Assembly: GCA_963754265.1 (NCBI GenBank)
Contig: CAVWFB010000007.1
Coordinates: forward strand, 124,001 to 188,000
Direction of reading: 5' to 3'
DNA: 64,000 bases
DNA from: AC-32 sp963754265
Lineage (GTDB): Bacteria; Actinomycetota; Thermoleophilia; Gaiellales; Gaiellaceae
Positions 1-8,427 of the stretch are shown one piece after another (position 1 is the first letter of the stretch; each line of letters begins with the position of its first letter). The position numbers were made by a program, and so were the translations under genes. The notes under the pieces were generated by a model. That model saw only the letters and a program-made list of their open reading frames with translations. It was not told where the DNA came from and did not search any database.

Positions 1-1976
1 GAAAAGAGGGCTGCTGCTCGAGAAGTACGTGGATTGGGGCAGGCGCCTCACCGATGTGCGATAACCAAGCGCTCGCAGCGTCTGGACGAGACTCGTTGTG
101 AACGGGGAAAAGGGCACGTTCCCACTGACGCCGATGACATCGACCCGCATCCCCGCGGTGCCGGACTGGGCGACGAGCCTACGGGCGCGTACGAGATCAG
201 GCGCTGTCCAGGCGCCGCCTTTTGTCGGTCGCAACGTATACGGGCAGTACCGCTTATAGCCGGGAAAGTTCGGGGGCAGCAACTGGCACGCCGGTGCTGA
301 GAGTTCGTTACCGCCGAAGCCTTCGACGATGCGCCCGCGGTCGACCGCGTACGCGACCGCCCGGCGGGCGCGCGGGTCGTCGAAGGGCGGCCGCGTCGTG
401 TTCAGCTGCACAAAGACGGTGAAGGGTGTGGGCGTGATGTGGAGCTGGGCCGCATACCGGGTGCGTGTCTCCTGGAGCCGACTCGCCGGAAAGAAAAGGG
501 AGGGGAGGAAGTCTGCACGCCCGCCCTCTACGGCCGTCACCCACGCGTCGGGGGTGCCCCCGAGCTCGAGCACGATCTCGTCCGGGACGCCTTCCGGCTG
601 AGCCCCCTTCGACCACACCCTGAAGTGGCGGTTGCGGACGAGTCGGATCCGCCGGTACGTGAAGTGGCGGTTGCGGACGAGGACGCGCCGGGTCGTGTAC
701 TCAGCGATCCGGTACGGGCCCGTACCGGGCACGGGCCTGTTGCCCGTCGCGGGTGTGCCCCTCGGGACGACGGACGCAAACGGCAGCGCCAGCTTGTAGA
801 GAAAATCGGGATCCGGCGCGCGTAGTTTGATCGTGACGATCCCCGCCTCGTTGTCGGTCAGGACGCCCTTCGACAGGTTGCACCGCTTCGGTTGCTTCCG
901 GCAGGCGGGACCGCCGACGATGCCGTCGTAGTAGCCCGGCTGCGGCGTCTTCGCTCTGAACAGCCGCTCGAGCGAGGAGCGGACGGCAGATGCCTTGAGC
1001 TCGCGGCCGTCGGCGAACTTGATGCCCTCACGCAGCCGGAACGTGTACGTCCTGCCATCGCCGGTGGGTGTGGGAAGCGCGCTCGCGAGGTCGGGTACGA
1101 GGGTGTTCCCGTCGTTGCCGCCGACGCGCTTGAAGCCGACGAGCCCGTCGTACACCACCGAGAAGGGCTGCCAGAGGGCGCCGCGCGCCGGATCGATCGA
1201 GTCGCTGGCACTCGAATCGCCAACCAGCCTGAGGGTGCCGCCGCGGTGGGCGGCGCCGCCGGCCTGCACGGCGACCCAGAGCGAGCCGTTCGCGAGAGTC
1301 AGGCCCTGCGGCCGCCCGCCGAGAGTCGTCACGGTGGTTTTGCCAGCGGCCTGATCGAGGTGGACGAGCGTGCCGCTGACCTCGGTGGTCACCCACGCGC
1401 CGTCCGGCGCGACGGCGACGCCGCTCGGCGCCCCTCTGACCGGAATGGTGTCGGCCACGATCGCCCGCCGCGCCTCGACGCGAGACACCGTCCCGTCGAG
1501 GCTGTTCGTCACCCAGAGGGTGCCGTTGCCGTAGGCGACGGCGGTGGGACCGCTCCCTACGCGGATCCTTTCCGGGGTGGCCGAGCGCAGGTCGTAGCGC
1601 ACGAGCTCGTTGCCGACCGGATCCGTTACCCAGACGGCGCCGCCGCCGACCGCGATCCCGCGCCCGGCCGCGTCGACGTCGATCGGCCGCCCGGCTTTGC
1701 CGGTTGCGGGATCGATCTTCGAGACGCTCCGGTCGACGGTGTTGGTGACCCAGACTGCGCCGGCACCGAAGGCGATCGCAGTCGGCGTGTTCCCGACGGG
1801 GATCGTGTCGACAACATCGCCGGTGGCCGCGTCGATGCGCGAAACGGTTCCAGCGAGCGAGTTGGCCACCCACACGGCTCCCGCGCCGACGGCGATACCG
1901 ACCGGACCACCACCGACCTCGATCGTGTCGATGACATCGTGGCTCTCGGGATCGAGGCGCATGACGCTGCCGCCGT
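1..1976 (-). CDS. Beta-propeller plus peptide-binding (SBP_bac_5-like) part of a BTAD/cyclase sensor protein; partial, frameshifted
   Basis: This is the C-terminal continuation of the gene that starts at 3608. It is open without a stop from about 1976 to the window edge, in a different frame from the upstream part. About 1975-1150 encodes YVTN/NHL-like propeller repeats of the type GxxAVWVTN. About 1150-1 resembles an oligopeptide/nickel-type extracellular binding protein, with TFRLREGIKFADG and PVPGTGPYRI motifs typical of that family. A short link (about 1977-2066, beginning AIVDETGEIAA) lies in the third frame, so two indels separate this part from the regulator. A membrane segment precedes it, so it should face outside. 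The 3' end is beyond the window. Whether it is expressed as one protein depends on whether the frameshifts are real. Confidence 0.75.
621..681. repeat. 39-bp tandem duplication inside the binding-protein domain
   Basis: A 22-bp word is found at 621-642 and again at 660-681, a period of 39 bp. On the minus strand it duplicates the peptide VRNRHF and keeps the reading frame, adding 13 residues before a family-typical FRVWS segment. It looks like a recent slippage or unequal-crossover event, or an assembly artefact. Confidence 0.85.
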
Positions 1977-2048
1977 CCGCTCGAGCTCGTCACCCAGATC
2001 GAGCCCTCCCCGGCCGCCACCCGTTGCGGCGCGGCGATCTCGCCGGTC

Positions 2049-3608
2049 TCATCGACGATCGCCCTGGGACTGGGCGTCGACCACCGCCACGGCGTTGTCC
2101 TGGACGCGCTCGAGCTCCGCCTGCCCACCCGAGCCCATGCCGAGCGCGAAGACCGGGATCGCGACCGCCGCCGCCAGCACACCCGCGAGGGCACCGATGA
2201 CGAGCGGTCGGCGGTAGAGCGGCCGACTGGCACCTGCAACTGCTTCGACGAGCTCCTCTTCCTTGCCGGCGTACGCAGTCGGCGCCTCGCCGGTCCGGAG
2301 CGGCGGAAACGTCGCGGGCAGCCCTTCGACATCGAGCTGGTAGACGTGCTCGGGATGATCGAGGTCCTTGAGCCGGAACTCGCCGAGATCCCGCTGCTCC
2401 ACGCCGGGCAGCTCGTCGTCGGCAAGCATCGCCGCCGTAGCCTGCGAAGCCAGGATCTGGCCGCCGTGGCCGGCCGCCATGATGCGCGCGGCACGGTGGA
2501 CGCCGAGCCCGTGATACCTCTCCTCCGAGACCACGGGCTCACCCGTGTGCAGCCCCATCCGTACGCGCAGCTCCGCATCTTCGGGCCAGGCGTGGGCTTG
2601 TAGCCTCCGCTGCGCCTCCGCTGCGGCCGCCGCCGCGTCGCGGGCGCGCGAGAAGACGTAGAAGAAGGCGTCGCCCTGCGTGTCCACCTCCTCGCCGTCG
2701 TGCCGCGCGAAGGCATCGCGCACGAGCCGCTGGTGGTCGGCCAGCACCTCCGGATACCGGTCGCGCAACTGTCGGACGAGTCGGGTCGACCCCTCCACGT
2801 CAGTGAACAGGAAGGTGACGGTGCCGGCGCGGCGTTCGGGCACGAAGGTCGTCTGCGCCTTGGCTTGAGGCAGGTCGAGTCCGGTATCCGCCTGGAGAAT
2901 CGCCTGCTCCAGGCTGCGTAGCTCCTGACCCGGCTCCATCCCCAACTCCTCCACGAGCAGGCGGCGGGTCTCGCGGTACACCTCAAGGGCGTCGCTCGAC
3001 CTTCCGACGCGGTAGAGAGCCAACATCAGCTGGGCGCGCGGGCGCTCGCGGAACGGGTGCTCGGCGACGAGCGCCTGCAGTTCGGGCACGATCTTGCGCT
3101 GGCGACCGCAGGCGAGGTCGGCCTCGAGCCGATCCTCGAGCACCTCGAAGCGCAACTCTTCCAGTCGCGCGGCCTCCCGGCGCAGCGCATCCGAGGTTAG
3201 GCCCGCAAGGGCGGGGCCGCGCCAGAGGGCGAGTGCCTCACGCAGCAGCTGGGCGGCCCGCTCCTGCTCGCCGCTGGCGAGCGCGGCTCGCCCCTCCTCG
3301 GCGGTCTGCTCAAAGGTGTGGAGGTCGAGGCGAGCGCCGTTCAGCAGGAGGGCGTAGCCGCCGGGCCTGCTTTCGATCGCGCCGGCCGGAAGAAGATGGC
3401 GGAGGCGCGAGATGTAGGTCTGGATCGTCCGTGCCGCGGTTGCCGGCGGCTCCTCCCAGAGCTCGTCGACGAGTCGCTCGAGGCCAACGGTCTTACCGGC
3501 GCGAAGCAGGAGCGAGGCGAGCACCGTCTGTTGCCTCGCGCCACCCAGGGGGAGCTTGTGCCCGCTTCCGTCGAGCACCTCGAGCGGCCCCAGAGCGCGG
3601 TACTCCAC
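2049..3608 (-). CDS. BTAD-type transcriptional activator fused to a class III adenylate/guanylate cyclase with a transmembrane anchor
   Basis: Residues 1-95 form an OmpR/SARP-like winged helix (MEYRALGPLEV start, RTIQTYISRLR helix). Residues 97-241 are a BTAD domain. Residues 262-425 are a class III nucleotide cyclase with metal Asp in FTDVEGST (D270) and QGDAF (D313), and R375. The usual Asn of VNxAAR is His371. Residues 469-490 form one membrane helix. The start is GTG with a Shine-Dalgarno sequence (GGAGGG) just upstream. The frame stops at 2049 shortly after the helix, but coding similarity continues in other frames to the window start, so a frameshift lies near 2061-2070. The intact product would be a membrane-bound DNA-binding cyclase with a large outer sensor. 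Its ligand and target genes are unknown. Confidence 0.85.
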   Translation of the reverse strand: MEYRALGPLEVLDGSGHKLPLGGARQQTVLASLLLRAGKTVGLERLVDELWEEPPATAARTIQTYISRLRHLLPAGAIESRPGGYALLLNGARLDLHTFEQTAEEGRAALASGEQERAAQLLREALALWRGPALAGLTSDALRREAARLEELRFEVLEDRLEADLACGRQRKIVPELQALVAEHPFRERPRAQLMLALYRVGRSSDALEVYRETRRLLVEELGMEPGQELRSLEQAILQADTGLDLPQAKAQTTFVPERRAGTVTFLFTDVEGSTRLVRQLRDRYPEVLADHQRLVRDAFARHDGEEVDTQGDAFFYVFSRARDAAAAAAEAQRRLQAHAWPEDAELRVRMGLHTGEPVVSEERYHGLGVHRAARIMAAGHGGQILASQATAAMLADDELPGVEQRDLGEFRLKDLDHPEHVYQLDVEGLPATFPPLRTGEAPTAYAGKEEELVEAVAGASRPLYRRPLVIGALAGVLAAAVAIPVFALGMGSGGQAELERVQDNAVAVVDAQSQGDRR

Positions 3609-3740
3609 CTATTCCCTCCAACGATTCCTACGCCGACCGTAGCACTGCAACAGCGCTGCAACCAGGCCTCCTCCTGGCTGCAACGGGCGTTCCGTCTACT
3701 TGGCAGTGAGTAAGCGAGCGAGAAAGAAGGGAGGTAGATC

Positions 3741-4007
3741 ATGACCAAGCTCGCCATCATCGGACTCGTCATCGCCGGCTTCGCATCCCCGGCGACGGCG
3801 GCCAACATTCACGTAGCCACGAGGGCGCACTCGCAGCACGCGGTTCGTGCGTGCATGCACGCCCCGGTCTTCCCAGCTGGGAAGAACGCGACCCTGTGTG
3901 GGCCGCGGGTCTTCCGGAACGGGATCACCGTCTGGGTTCGCGACTCCGCGAGCGGAGCGATCGTGCCGATCCCGGGCGGCAAGTGGCGCGCCGAGGACGG
4001 GCGCTGA
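3741..4007 (+). CDS. Small secreted protein, unknown function
   Basis: An 88-residue product with a clear signal peptide (MTKLAIIGLVIAGFASPATA, cleavage likely after Ala20). The mature part of about 68 residues has two cysteines (C38 and C53) that could form a disulfide. A strong Shine-Dalgarno sequence (GGGAGGT) sits 5-6 nt before the ATG, which fixes the start. It is divergent from the BTAD/cyclase gene, with 132 bp between the two starts, so shared control is possible. No family was recognised. Confidence 0.65.
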   Translation: MTKLAIIGLVIAGFASPATAANIHVATRAHSQHAVRACMHAPVFPAGKNATLCGPRVFRNGITVWVRDSASGAIVPIPGGKWRAEDGR

Positions 4008-4390
4008 GTGAGCCCACAGCGAACGACAAGCCAGCCGCGCGGCTCGGGATTGGCAGAGGGACACACCACATCCCGGACGGGCGGCTGGCCTTTCCCTTGA
4101 GTCGTGACGGTGGAGGGAGAAGGCCGGCAGCTGAGTGGGCCACCGGCCCTTCGGGCTCGTGCATCGGCGCGAAGCCCCGTGTGATTGAGCGGGTGAGACC
4201 TCACCGCGTGGGCGAGCGTGCTCTTACTCGACCGAAGCGTCCCACCGTGGGCGGCTGCGACGGGACGCCTGCGGGACCCCTTCCCAGGCAGACGTCTGAC
4301 GCGGCGCGAGGTGAACACTCGAGATCGGCGCCCTTGCCCGCGCGTGGGCGGGACGCTTGAGACAGTTGCGCCCGGAGTCGCCGCGCCTGC
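4008..4390. other. Non-coding stretch without a recognised gene
   Basis: About 380 bp in which frames are open on both strands only because of high GC; none has a plausible start signal or a recognisable protein. It contains a small perfect palindrome (GGTGAG-AC-CTCACC, 4192-4205) and a GC-rich inverted repeat near 4345 that could end transcription. Nothing else can be supported. Confidence 0.5.
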
Positions 4391-4647
4391 CTAACGCCGG
4401 TGGCTCGCGAGCCCGAGGAGCGCGACGTGCCCGAGGATCGGGACGAGGGCGGCGACCAGCAGCCCGGCGCGACTGAGCGGCCCTTGTCGAGCATGATCAG
4501 CCCGCCGAGGAGCGGCCCGACGACGTAGAGGGCGAGGCCGACGGCGAGGCCGGCCGGCTCGGCGCCCTTCCGAAACGCGGCGAGGAGCGCGAGCGGGAGG
4601 GGAAGCCACAGGAAGTCGACCGCCCTCGCCCCGCGGTCGGCGCTCAC
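4391..4647 (-). CDS. Small membrane protein, probably frameshifted
   Basis: The start is GTG at 4647, overlapping the upstream stop as GTGA. The first frame gives two hydrophobic helices (VDFLWLPLPLALLAAF and GLALYVVGPLLGGLIML). Past about 4480 it turns into Arg/Ser-rich nonsense. Another frame then supplies a third helix (GLLVAALVPILGHVALLGLA) and a stop at 4391. The sensible product is a three-helix protein of about 85 residues with a one-base error near 4465-4485. No family recognised. Confidence 0.55.
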
Positions 4648-5171
4648 CCTCGCTCACCCCGAGCGCGGTCATCGAAGACCGCCCGGCGCAGGCGGGCGAC
4701 CGCCACGCACGGCGGGCTCCACTCGTTCCCGGAGACGGGCGCCTCGCGCAGCTCGGCGTCCGTGCGCACGTACTCGCTCGTCACCTGTCCGCAGGCGAGG
4801 CAGAGCGCCGAGTGGGCGCGGCGGTCCGGGGCCGGGCTCGTCCAGACGGCGAAGGTCACGCGCTGGGCGCACCCCGCGCAGGCGCGCGCGACGTGGCGCC
4901 AGGGAAGCCACCACGGATAGCCCGAGCTGAGCTGGAAGAGGCGGATCCAGGGCGGAGCGGACTCGGCGGGCGCCGCCGCGGCGAGGAGCGCCGCCCGGAG
5001 CGGGTTCCGCGGCCGGTAGTCCGGGCGGCCCGGGAAGAAGACCCAGGGCATGCCGCAGGCGCAGATCGCCAGCCAGCGCTCGCCGCGGCCGCGCCCGTCC
5101 TCGATCTGCTCCCAGCGGAGCGGGAGCTCACAGTCCCCGCAGTTGGTTGGCGCCGTCGCCGGTCGACTCAC
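4644..5171 (-). CDS. Cysteine-rich (zinc-ribbon-like) hypothetical protein
   Basis: 175 residues with spaced cysteine pairs: NCGDC near the N-terminus, CAC around residue 38, CAGC around 98 and CLAC around 125. The pattern suggests one or two zinc ribbons. The middle is rich in Trp and Pro and could lie against the membrane, but there is no clear membrane helix. It is translationally coupled to the small membrane protein downstream (GTGA overlap), so the two probably act together. The family is not recognised. Confidence 0.6.
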   Translation of the reverse strand: MSRPATAPTNCGDCELPLRWEQIEDGRGRGERWLAICACGMPWVFFPGRPDYRPRNPLRAALLAAAAPAESAPPWIRLFQLSSGYPWWLPWRHVARACAGCAQRVTFAVWTSPAPDRRAHSALCLACGQVTSEYVRTDAELREAPVSGNEWSPPCVAVARLRRAVFDDRARGERG

Positions 5172-5391
5172 TCGGTGCTTGCCTTTTAGTCCGCAGTGGC
5201 TGTTGCCAAAAATGCAAACGTCCGGGACACATCTGCCATTCCCGCCGCATTCGCTCGGGCTAGGCGCGCGCCAGTCGCGCGCCGGTCCGCCGGGATGTCT
5301 CCAGAGGTCTCGGTGCCCAGCACGTCGCGGCCAGCGAGCGGCCGCAGACGGCCGGCAACCCCTTTAAGCAGGCAGCTTCCGGCTTAGAAGG

Positions 5392-5480
5392 CGGAGGGGG
5401 AGGGATTTGAACCCTCGTCGGACCTAACGGCCCGAAACGGTTTTCGAGACCGCCGCATTCGACCGCTCTGCCACCCCTCC
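5392..5480 (-). tRNA. tRNA-Ser (anticodon CGA)
   Basis: An 89-nt class II tRNA on the minus strand. The acceptor stem is GGAGGGG/CCCCTCC with discriminator G. It has a long variable arm and a T-arm with GGTTCAAATCC. The anticodon loop is CTCGAAA. CCA is not encoded. It lies 11 nt downstream of a second serine tRNA. Confidence 0.95.
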
Positions 5481-5491
5481 AGGTGGTAAGA

Positions 5492-5583
5492 CGGAGAAGG
5501 AGGGATTCGAACCCTCGAGGCAGGGATTCTCCCCACCTAACGCCTTAGCAGGGCGCCGCCTTCAGCCACTCGGCCACTTCTCC
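5492..5583 (-). tRNA. tRNA-Ser (anticodon GCT)
   Basis: A 92-nt class II tRNA on the minus strand. The acceptor stem is GGAGAAG/CTTCTCC with discriminator G. It has a long variable arm and a T-loop GTTCGAATC. The anticodon loop CTGCTAA reads AGC/AGT codons. CCA is not encoded. It is probably co-transcribed with the CGA serine tRNA next to it. Confidence 0.95.
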
Positions 5584-5622
5584 GGGCGGGCACAGAATAG
5601 CCGAGGATTCCGTCGCCCTCCG

Positions 5623-6123
5623 CTATCCGACGGTGACCTTCTGATCCATCCCGAGCTGCTTGTGACCCGGAATCGTGCAGTAGAAGTCGTAGGAGCCAGC
5701 CTTGAGCGTGACCGTCAACGCCTCGCCTCCACCGGGACTGATGTCCGGCGTTCTCCCACCGCCGCCCGGGCCTTGGATCTTGAGGTTGTGCGGGACCTTG
5801 CCTCTGTTCTCCACGTCGAAGGTGTAGGTGCCGGGCTTGAGCGTGGTCTCGGGGAGTCGGATCTTGTAGTCCACCTCGACCACCTTCACGGTCGTGGCGG
5901 CGGCCTCGGCCTCGGAGGACTCCTTGCCGAAGCGCACGACCGCCGTCAGCATGCCGAGGAACAGCAGCACGCAGACGACCAGGAAGATCGGCAACCCTCG
6001 ACCCGGGTACTGCGGCCGCCAACGCGGCACGAGCATCGCCGAGATCAGAGAGAACCCGGCGAAGACGGCCGCCACGAGGGCGAGCCCGACCTTGTTGCCG
6101 GTGGAGAGCCCGAGCAACAGCAC
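5623..6123 (-). CDS. Membrane-anchored cupredoxin-domain protein
   Basis: Two membrane helices (about residues 10-31 and 44-64) are followed by a plastocyanin/azurin-like domain (80-166). All four type 1 copper ligands are visible: H112 (VPHNL), C149 (FYCTIPGH), H154 and M159. It is probably an extracytoplasmic electron carrier or copper protein. The GTG start has a TAGGTT box at 6130-6135, 6 nt upstream, which predicts a leaderless mRNA. The partner enzyme cannot be told from the neighbours, an aquaporin upstream and tRNAs downstream. Confidence 0.85.
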   Translation of the reverse strand: MLLLGLSTGNKVGLALVAAVFAGFSLISAMLVPRWRPQYPGRGLPIFLVVCVLLFLGMLTAVVRFGKESSEAEAAATTVKVVEVDYKIRLPETTLKPGTYTFDVENRGKVPHNLKIQGPGGGGRTPDISPGGGEALTVTLKAGSYDFYCTIPGHKQLGMDQKVTVG

Positions 6124-6153
6124 CGCGGCAACCTACCACGGTACGACTCGGAT

Positions 6154-6894
6154 CTAGGCGGTGGCCGTCTCGCCCGCCCCGGGCTCTTCGACACCGGTCT
6201 CAGGCGGGCCAACGGGCTCGGGCGAAGCCGGACGCAGGTAGAGGTATTCGTAGACCAAGGCGGCCGCGACGGCACCGATCGCGGGCCCGAGGTACCAGAC
6301 CCAGGCGTCGCTCCAGACGTTCTGCACGAGCTCCGGGCCGAACGCCCGCGCGGGGTTCATGGCCGCTCCGGTGAAGGGACCGCCGATGTAGATGTCGAGC
6401 GTGATCGTGAACCCGATCGCGAGCCCGGAGATCACGGCGAAGGCGCCACGCGGATCGGCAGCGGTCGCGAAGATCACCCAGACGAGGAAGAAGGTGAGCA
6501 CGGCCTCGATCACGACCCCGGACCCTGCACCGATGCCACGTCCGAGGGCGGGGACGCCGAGGTCGACCGCGTCCACCTGGCCCTGCGGGAGCGCAGCCGA
6601 GAGCAGGAACGCGGCGAGCGCAGCCGCGATGAACTGCGCGAACCAGTAGGTCGCGGCCAGGCGCGGCTCGATCCGCTTCGTAAGCAGGAACCCGAGCGTG
6701 ACGGCGGGGTTGAAGTGGGCGCCCGAGATGTGGCCGACGGCGCAGGCCATCACGCCGATCGCGAGCCCATGCGCCAGGCCGATCGCAGTCAGGTTCGAGC
6801 CCTGCGTGGCGACGATCGACCCGCAGCCCACGAAGATGAGCGTGAAGGTGCCGACGAACTCGGCGACACCTCGCTGGAACATGGCCGACCGCAC
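6154..6894 (-). CDS. MIP-family aquaporin/glycerol facilitator-like channel
   Basis: 246 residues with six membrane helices and two half-helices bearing both NPA boxes (HFNPAV at 62-64 and MNPAR at 180-183). The Arg after the second NPA is the conserved selectivity-filter residue. The length matches AqpZ-type water channels, and the last 30 residues are an acidic, Pro-rich tail. GTG start with TAGGCT (6902-6907) 7 nt upstream, so probably leaderless. Water specificity is inferred; glycerol or small-solute transport is not excluded. Confidence 0.9.
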   Translation of the reverse strand: MRSAMFQRGVAEFVGTFTLIFVGCGSIVATQGSNLTAIGLAHGLAIGVMACAVGHISGAHFNPAVTLGFLLTKRIEPRLAATYWFAQFIAAALAAFLLSAALPQGQVDAVDLGVPALGRGIGAGSGVVIEAVLTFFLVWVIFATAADPRGAFAVISGLAIGFTITLDIYIGGPFTGAAMNPARAFGPELVQNVWSDAWVWYLGPAIGAVAAALVYEYLYLRPASPEPVGPPETGVEEPGAGETATA

Positions 6895-7017
6895 GAGATG
6901 CAGCCTAGAAAGCGCACCGGATGGATCGAGAAGCGCTCCATCGAGGGATCAGGCGCACGGGCCCCGAAACCGACCTTTTACTCGGCGTTATTCCTGCGGA
7001 ACGAAAGGCGGCAACCG

Positions 7018-7098
7018 ATGTCTGCGGACGACCTCAAGCGCAAGATCCGGAACTTCCCGGCTGCGAATCTGAGCCAGCGCATCGCTGCAACGGTCTGA
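7018..7098 (+). CDS. Possible 26-residue small protein
   Basis: An ATG with a GGCGG-type ribosome site 6 nt upstream opens a short frame (MSADDLKRKIRNFPAANLSQ and six more residues). Its stop codon is the centre of a perfect hairpin. It looks like a charged amphipathic peptide. There is no family evidence, and it may be a leader or chance. Confidence 0.3.
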   Translation: MSADDLKRKIRNFPAANLSQRIAATV

Positions 7099-7130
7099 GA
7101 CCGTTCCGGGCCCGTTCTTGCCGGGCCCGG
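7089..7130 (+). terminator. Two consecutive hairpins, probable terminator
   Basis: 7089-7105 is AACGGTC-TGA-GACCGTT. 7106-7130 has an 8-bp CCGGGCCC/GGGCCCGG stem around a 9-nt loop. They follow the 26-residue frame directly. There is no clear U-tract, as is common in GC-rich genomes. Confidence 0.5.
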
Positions 7131-7176
7131 CTCGATGCATTAGCTTGCCCACTCGCCCACGAACGAGGAGCGGCGA

Positions 7177-7755
7177 GTGCAGGAAGAAATCGGACGCGCG
7201 AGCGACGCGCCGGCCGAGCCGGTGCAGCCTCCGGGCTACGGGGCGCTAGGCGATCGCGTCGCCGGGATCCTCGAAGCCGCCGAGCAGGCGGCCGGCGAGA
7301 TCCGCGACGACGCCCGCAAGCTCGCGCACGACCTCGAGCGGCAGGCCCGCGCGGAGGCGGAGCGGCTGAAGGAGAAGCTGACCGCCGAGGCCCGCCGGCT
7401 ACGGGAAGAAGGGGACGAATACGCGCGCGACATGCGCCTCGCCGTGGAGGCCTACGCCACCCAGCACCGGCGCCAGGCCGAAGAGGAGGGACGCGCGATC
7501 GTCGATGAGGCCGAGAAGCGGTCGCAGGCCATGCGCGAGAGTGCGGAGCAGACGATGCGGCAGGCCGAGGTCGAGCTTCGCCGGCGGCTGGAGGAGCTAC
7601 GCGACGAGGTGCGGCGGCTGGAGCAACGCAAGCGCGAGGCGCTCGAGCGGTTACGGGAGATCGCGGCCGCGGTTCAGGACGTGCTGCCGTTGCCGTCTCG
7701 CGAGCGCTCGATCGAGCGCGACCTGCGCCCGGCGCCCGAGAACCGCCGCGCCTAG
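7177..7755 (+). CDS. Coiled-coil protein, unknown function
   Basis: 192 residues, almost entirely heptad-like and rich in Ala, Glu and Arg. A continuous coiled coil spans about residues 25-175 and resembles DivIVA/ATP-synthase-b-like rods, although the DivIVA N-terminal lipid-binding motif is not seen. The GTG start is preceded by GAGGAG. It shares a 4-bp CTAG stop overlap with the convergent transglycosylase gene. A role at the cell envelope is a guess from shape only. Confidence 0.6.
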   Translation: MQEEIGRASDAPAEPVQPPGYGALGDRVAGILEAAEQAAGEIRDDARKLAHDLERQARAEAERLKEKLTAEARRLREEGDEYARDMRLAVEAYATQHRRQAEEEGRAIVDEAEKRSQAMRESAEQTMRQAEVELRRRLEELRDEVRRLEQRKREALERLREIAAAVQDVLPLPSRERSIERDLRPAPENRRA

Positions 7756-8387
7756 CCGGCGCAGGCGAGCAGCCGCCCGGCGCGGGCCTCGACGTTCTTC
7801 ACGTAGCGCAGGGTGCCGAGGGTCGGCGCAGCGCCGCTGCGTTCGACCGCGGTCGGTCCGGCGTTGTAGGCCGCGAGAGCGAGCTCGACCGAGCCGAAGC
7901 GGTCGAGCAGCTGCCGCAGGTAGCGCGCGCCGGCCAGCACGTTGGCGGCCGGGTCGTCGCCGTCGAGGCGCAATGCCTGCGCCGTCTCCGGCATCAGCTG
8001 GAGCAGGCCGCGGGCGCCCGCGAGCGAGCGCGCGGCCGGATCCATCCGCGATTCCTCGTAGGCGGTGGCGACCAGAAGCGAGAGCGGCACGCCGGTCTTC
8101 GTCGCGGCACCCGCGAAGGCGGCCCTGAACCGCGCCGGCACCGGGCATGCCGGGTCGAGCGTCGGTGCCGCCGCTGCGCGGCTCGGCGAGGTTGCGTTCG
8201 AGCTCTCGAGGCGCGTCGACTCCGCGACGACCGTCAGCAAGATGAGCGCCAACAGGGCAGCGCGAACGCTGCGCCACCCCGCCGGGCTCCGTTTCGGCGG
8301 CTCCTTGCGACGAGCCTCCGCACGCCGCCGGGAGCGCGCGAAGCGCAGGTCCATCTCGGAAAGGCTGCGCCACGAAGACTCCCCCAC
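7752..8387 (-). CDS. Membrane-anchored SLT-type lytic transglycosylase
   Basis: A basic cytoplasmic N-terminus (1-40) is followed by a membrane helix or signal anchor (about 41-57) and a lysozyme-like SLT domain (85-205). Family motifs are present: catalytic Glu in YEESRMDP (E112), GARGLLQLMPETA and AAYNAGP. It should cut glycan strands in the wall. GTG start with TAGGGT (8396-8401) 8 nt upstream, so probably leaderless. Confidence 0.88.
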   Translation of the reverse strand: MGESSWRSLSEMDLRFARSRRRAEARRKEPPKRSPAGWRSVRAALLALILLTVVAESTRLESSNATSPSRAAAAPTLDPACPVPARFRAAFAGAATKTGVPLSLLVATAYEESRMDPAARSLAGARGLLQLMPETAQALRLDGDDPAANVLAGARYLRQLLDRFGSVELALAAYNAGPTAVERSGAAPTLGTLRYVKNVEARAGRLLACAG

Positions 8388-8427
8388 GGGTACGAACCCT
8401 ACCCCCGTCCTGGAGCGGGAAACGAGC

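Noticed and set aside
1028..2986. A long open frame on the minus strand over the receptor gene
   Set aside because: Apart from a 30-codon link it is Arg/Ser-rich translation of the wrong frame; the domain motifs are in the other two frames.
4008..4390. A structured non-coding RNA in the gap after the small secreted protein
   Set aside because: Short palindromes exist, but no known RNA motif or consistent fold could be recognised by eye.
5662..7098. A 478-codon plus-strand frame opposite the cupredoxin and aquaporin genes
   Set aside because: Antisense to two clear genes. Only its last 26 codons could stand as an independent small frame.
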